Shown here: piece by piece, positions 63,018 to 64,000 of the stretch
How positions within the stretch are numbered: position 1 is the first letter of the stretch
Layout of the letters: the number at the start of each line of letters is the position of its first letter
NCBI GenBank assembly: GCA_023384355.1
Contig: JAHDWL010000006.1
Coordinates: forward strand, 21,514-85,513
Direction of reading: 5' to 3'
Length of the DNA stretch: 64,000 bases
Source: Anaerolineae bacterium
GTDB lineage: Bacteria > Chloroflexota > Anaerolineae > Promineifilales > Promineifilaceae
Made by a program: the position numbers and the translations under genes
Notes under the pieces: model-generated
The model's input: only the letters and a program-made list of their open reading frames with translations
Database searches by the model: none
Told to the model about the DNA's origin: nothing

Positions 63018-63659
63018 ATGACTACGACCCGCACCAACGAAGAATGGATCGCCGACCTTAAATCCGACGACCTCACTCGCGAGGCAGCCCTGGACGATCT
63101 GCGTCTGGTGCTGGCTAACGGTTTGCGGCGCGGCCTCATCGGGCAGGTCGACACCGCCGCGCCCGAATTCGACGCGCTCATCGATGACTTTGTGCAGGAA
63201 GCGCTGCTCAAGATCCTCGAAAATCTCGACACGTTCGCCGGGCGGAGCCTCTTCACGACCTGGGCCAACAAGATCGCCCTGAACATCGGCCTGACGGAGT
63301 TGCGTCGCAAGCGCTGGCGCGATGCTTCCCTCGACGGGCTGACCAACACCGAGGAGGGCGAGTACACCCCCTCCTTCATTGCCGATCCCGCTCCCCGGCC
63401 CGAAGAGCTGACCGAGCGGCGGGAACTGATGCGATATATCAGCCGGTTGATCAACGAGGAGTTGACCGAAAAACAGCGCGTGGCGCTGACGGCGACGGTT
63501 ATACAGGGACGGCCGCTGAGCGAGGTAGCCTACCTGTTAGGCTCCAACCAGAACGCGGTCTACAAACTGGTTTTCGACGCCCGGCAGCGCCTCCGGCGAC
63601 GCTTGGCCGAGGATAACCTGACGCCGGAAGAGGTCATCGCCTCCTTCAGCGAGAATTGA
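63018..63659 (+). CDS. ECF-type sigma-70 family RNA polymerase sigma factor
   Basis: 213 residues. Region 2 spans about 40-105 (DDFVQEALLKILENLDTFAG; FTTWANKIALNIGLTELRRK), with the aromatic promoter-melting motif. Region 4 spans about 140-198 (EELTEKQRVALTATVIQGRP, EVAYLLGSNQNAVYKLVFDA), a helix-turn-helix for -35 binding. There are no regions 1 or 3, as in ECF sigmas. The next gene encodes a zinc-finger protein that is probably its anti-sigma factor. Target genes unknown. Confidence 0.9.
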   Translation: MTTTRTNEEWIADLKSDDLTREAALDDLRLVLANGLRRGLIGQVDTAAPEFDALIDDFVQEALLKILENLDTFAGRSLFTTWANKIALNIGLTELRRKRWRDASLDGLTNTEEGEYTPSFIADPAPRPEELTERRELMRYISRLINEELTEKQRVALTATVIQGRPLSEVAYLLGSNQNAVYKLVFDARQRLRRRLAEDNLTPEEVIASFSEN

Positions 63660-63709
63660 TGCGGCGTATTGTGTAAGAAAGAGGCAACTTGTTACGTCAA
63701 AGTAAGAGC

Positions 63710-64000
63710 ATGACAAGTCTGAGTGAAAAACTGCGCGAGTTGTTGGGAAAGCCCGTCATCATGGGGAGCGCGGCCGAAACGATGGCCCTGGATGATCAAT
63801 CGCTTCAGCGGTTGATGCACCTGCTGTGTGATACCCGCGACGATGAACTGTCGTGTGAAGAGGTGTTCAACTGCCTGGATGAATACGTTGATTGCCTCGA
63901 GGCTTCCCACGATGTCGACGGCAAAAGGTCTCTCGTCGAGCACCATCTGAGCATTTGTTCCGATTGCCGCGACGAGCTGGACGCGCTGGTGCATGCGCTG
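63710..64000 (+). CDS. Anti-sigma factor-like zinc-finger protein (partial)
   Basis: The reading frame is open to the end of the window (97 codons visible). ATG 63710 is used; an in-frame TTG at 63689 with AGAGG upstream is the alternative. The zinc-binding motif H-x3-C-x2-C is present in EHHLSICSDCRDELDAL, preceded by LSCEEVFNCLDEYVDCLEAS. This is the arrangement of the ZAS/zf-HC2 domain of anti-sigma factors. It lies 50 bp after the sigma-factor gene and would bind and hold that factor inactive. Any membrane helix would lie beyond the window. Confidence 0.75.
   Translation, partial: MTSLSEKLRELLGKPVIMGSAAETMALDDQSLQRLMHLLCDTRDDELSCEEVFNCLDEYVDCLEASHDVDGKRSLVEHHLSICSDCRDELDALVHAL

Noticed and set aside
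1-64000. CRISPR arrays, tRNA or rRNA genes, transposases
   Set aside because: No regularly spaced repeat-spacer pattern, cloverleaf-like or rRNA segment, or transposase-like protein was seen.

Overview
The window is a GC-rich stretch of a bacterial chromosome. The best guess for the source is a Chloroflexota bacterium of the Anaerolineae/Ardenticatenia type (Promineifilum-like filaments). This is inference from several traits: very large secreted proteins built from InlB-type B-repeats, short C-terminal tails of the type Y-x-L-L-x-P-V-V-I, many GT4 glycosyltransferases, PKD and beta-helix surface proteins, and TATAAT/TACAAT -10 boxes. No rRNA or other marker gene is present to prove it.

Layout. 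1-2158: the end of pdxS, then a Nudix-like gene and a class I/II aminotransferase on the minus strand. 2216-2528: an elaborate nested inverted-repeat element. 2623-8059: a sulfotransferase converging on two minus-strand beta-helix/PKD proteins that share a C-terminal domain and have no signal peptide. 8060-8631: a long AT-rich intergenic region with dyads. 8632-32443: a nearly uninterrupted plus-strand exopolysaccharide/glycan locus. It holds the initiating sugar phosphate transferase, a WbpB/D/E-like diacetamido-sugar set, five GT4 and one GT2 glycosyltransferases, a Wzy-like polymerase/ligase, a sulfatase-fold enzyme, a Wzz/Wzc tyrosine kinase, four sulfotransferases, GDP-heptose genes (hddA, gmhA, gmhB), galE, a sugar nucleotidyltransferase and a frameshifted Wzx flippase. 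32697-50385: four giant secreted proteins in an A-B-A'-B' arrangement, with a sulfotransferase between A' and B'. 50539-55533: rfbF, an SDR epimerase, a C-methyltransferase and two more sulfotransferase-like genes. 55923-59651: a fifth secreted repeat protein. 59813-64000: an uncharacterised small gene, an N6-adenine DNA methyltransferase, nth, an ECF-like sigma factor and a partial zinc-finger anti-sigma.

How the genes fit together. The locus carries eight sulfotransferase-type genes from at least four sequence groups, beside polymer assembly genes and giant secreted scaffold proteins. I read it as making a sulfated extracellular glycan (sheath, capsule or glycoprotein glycan) together with the surface proteins that carry or bind it. 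The heptose, diacetamido-sugar and CDP-sugar branches would supply unusual monomers.

Most novel-looking signals. (1) In all seven copies of a lectin-like module, one conserved cysteine is matched by a cysteine in the B-repeat that follows, while 23 of the other 24 repeats lack it. (2) The five giant proteins share a short C-terminal tail. (3) The two signal-less beta-helix proteins share a C-terminal domain. (4) One B-repeat is split by an inserted domain of about 395 residues.
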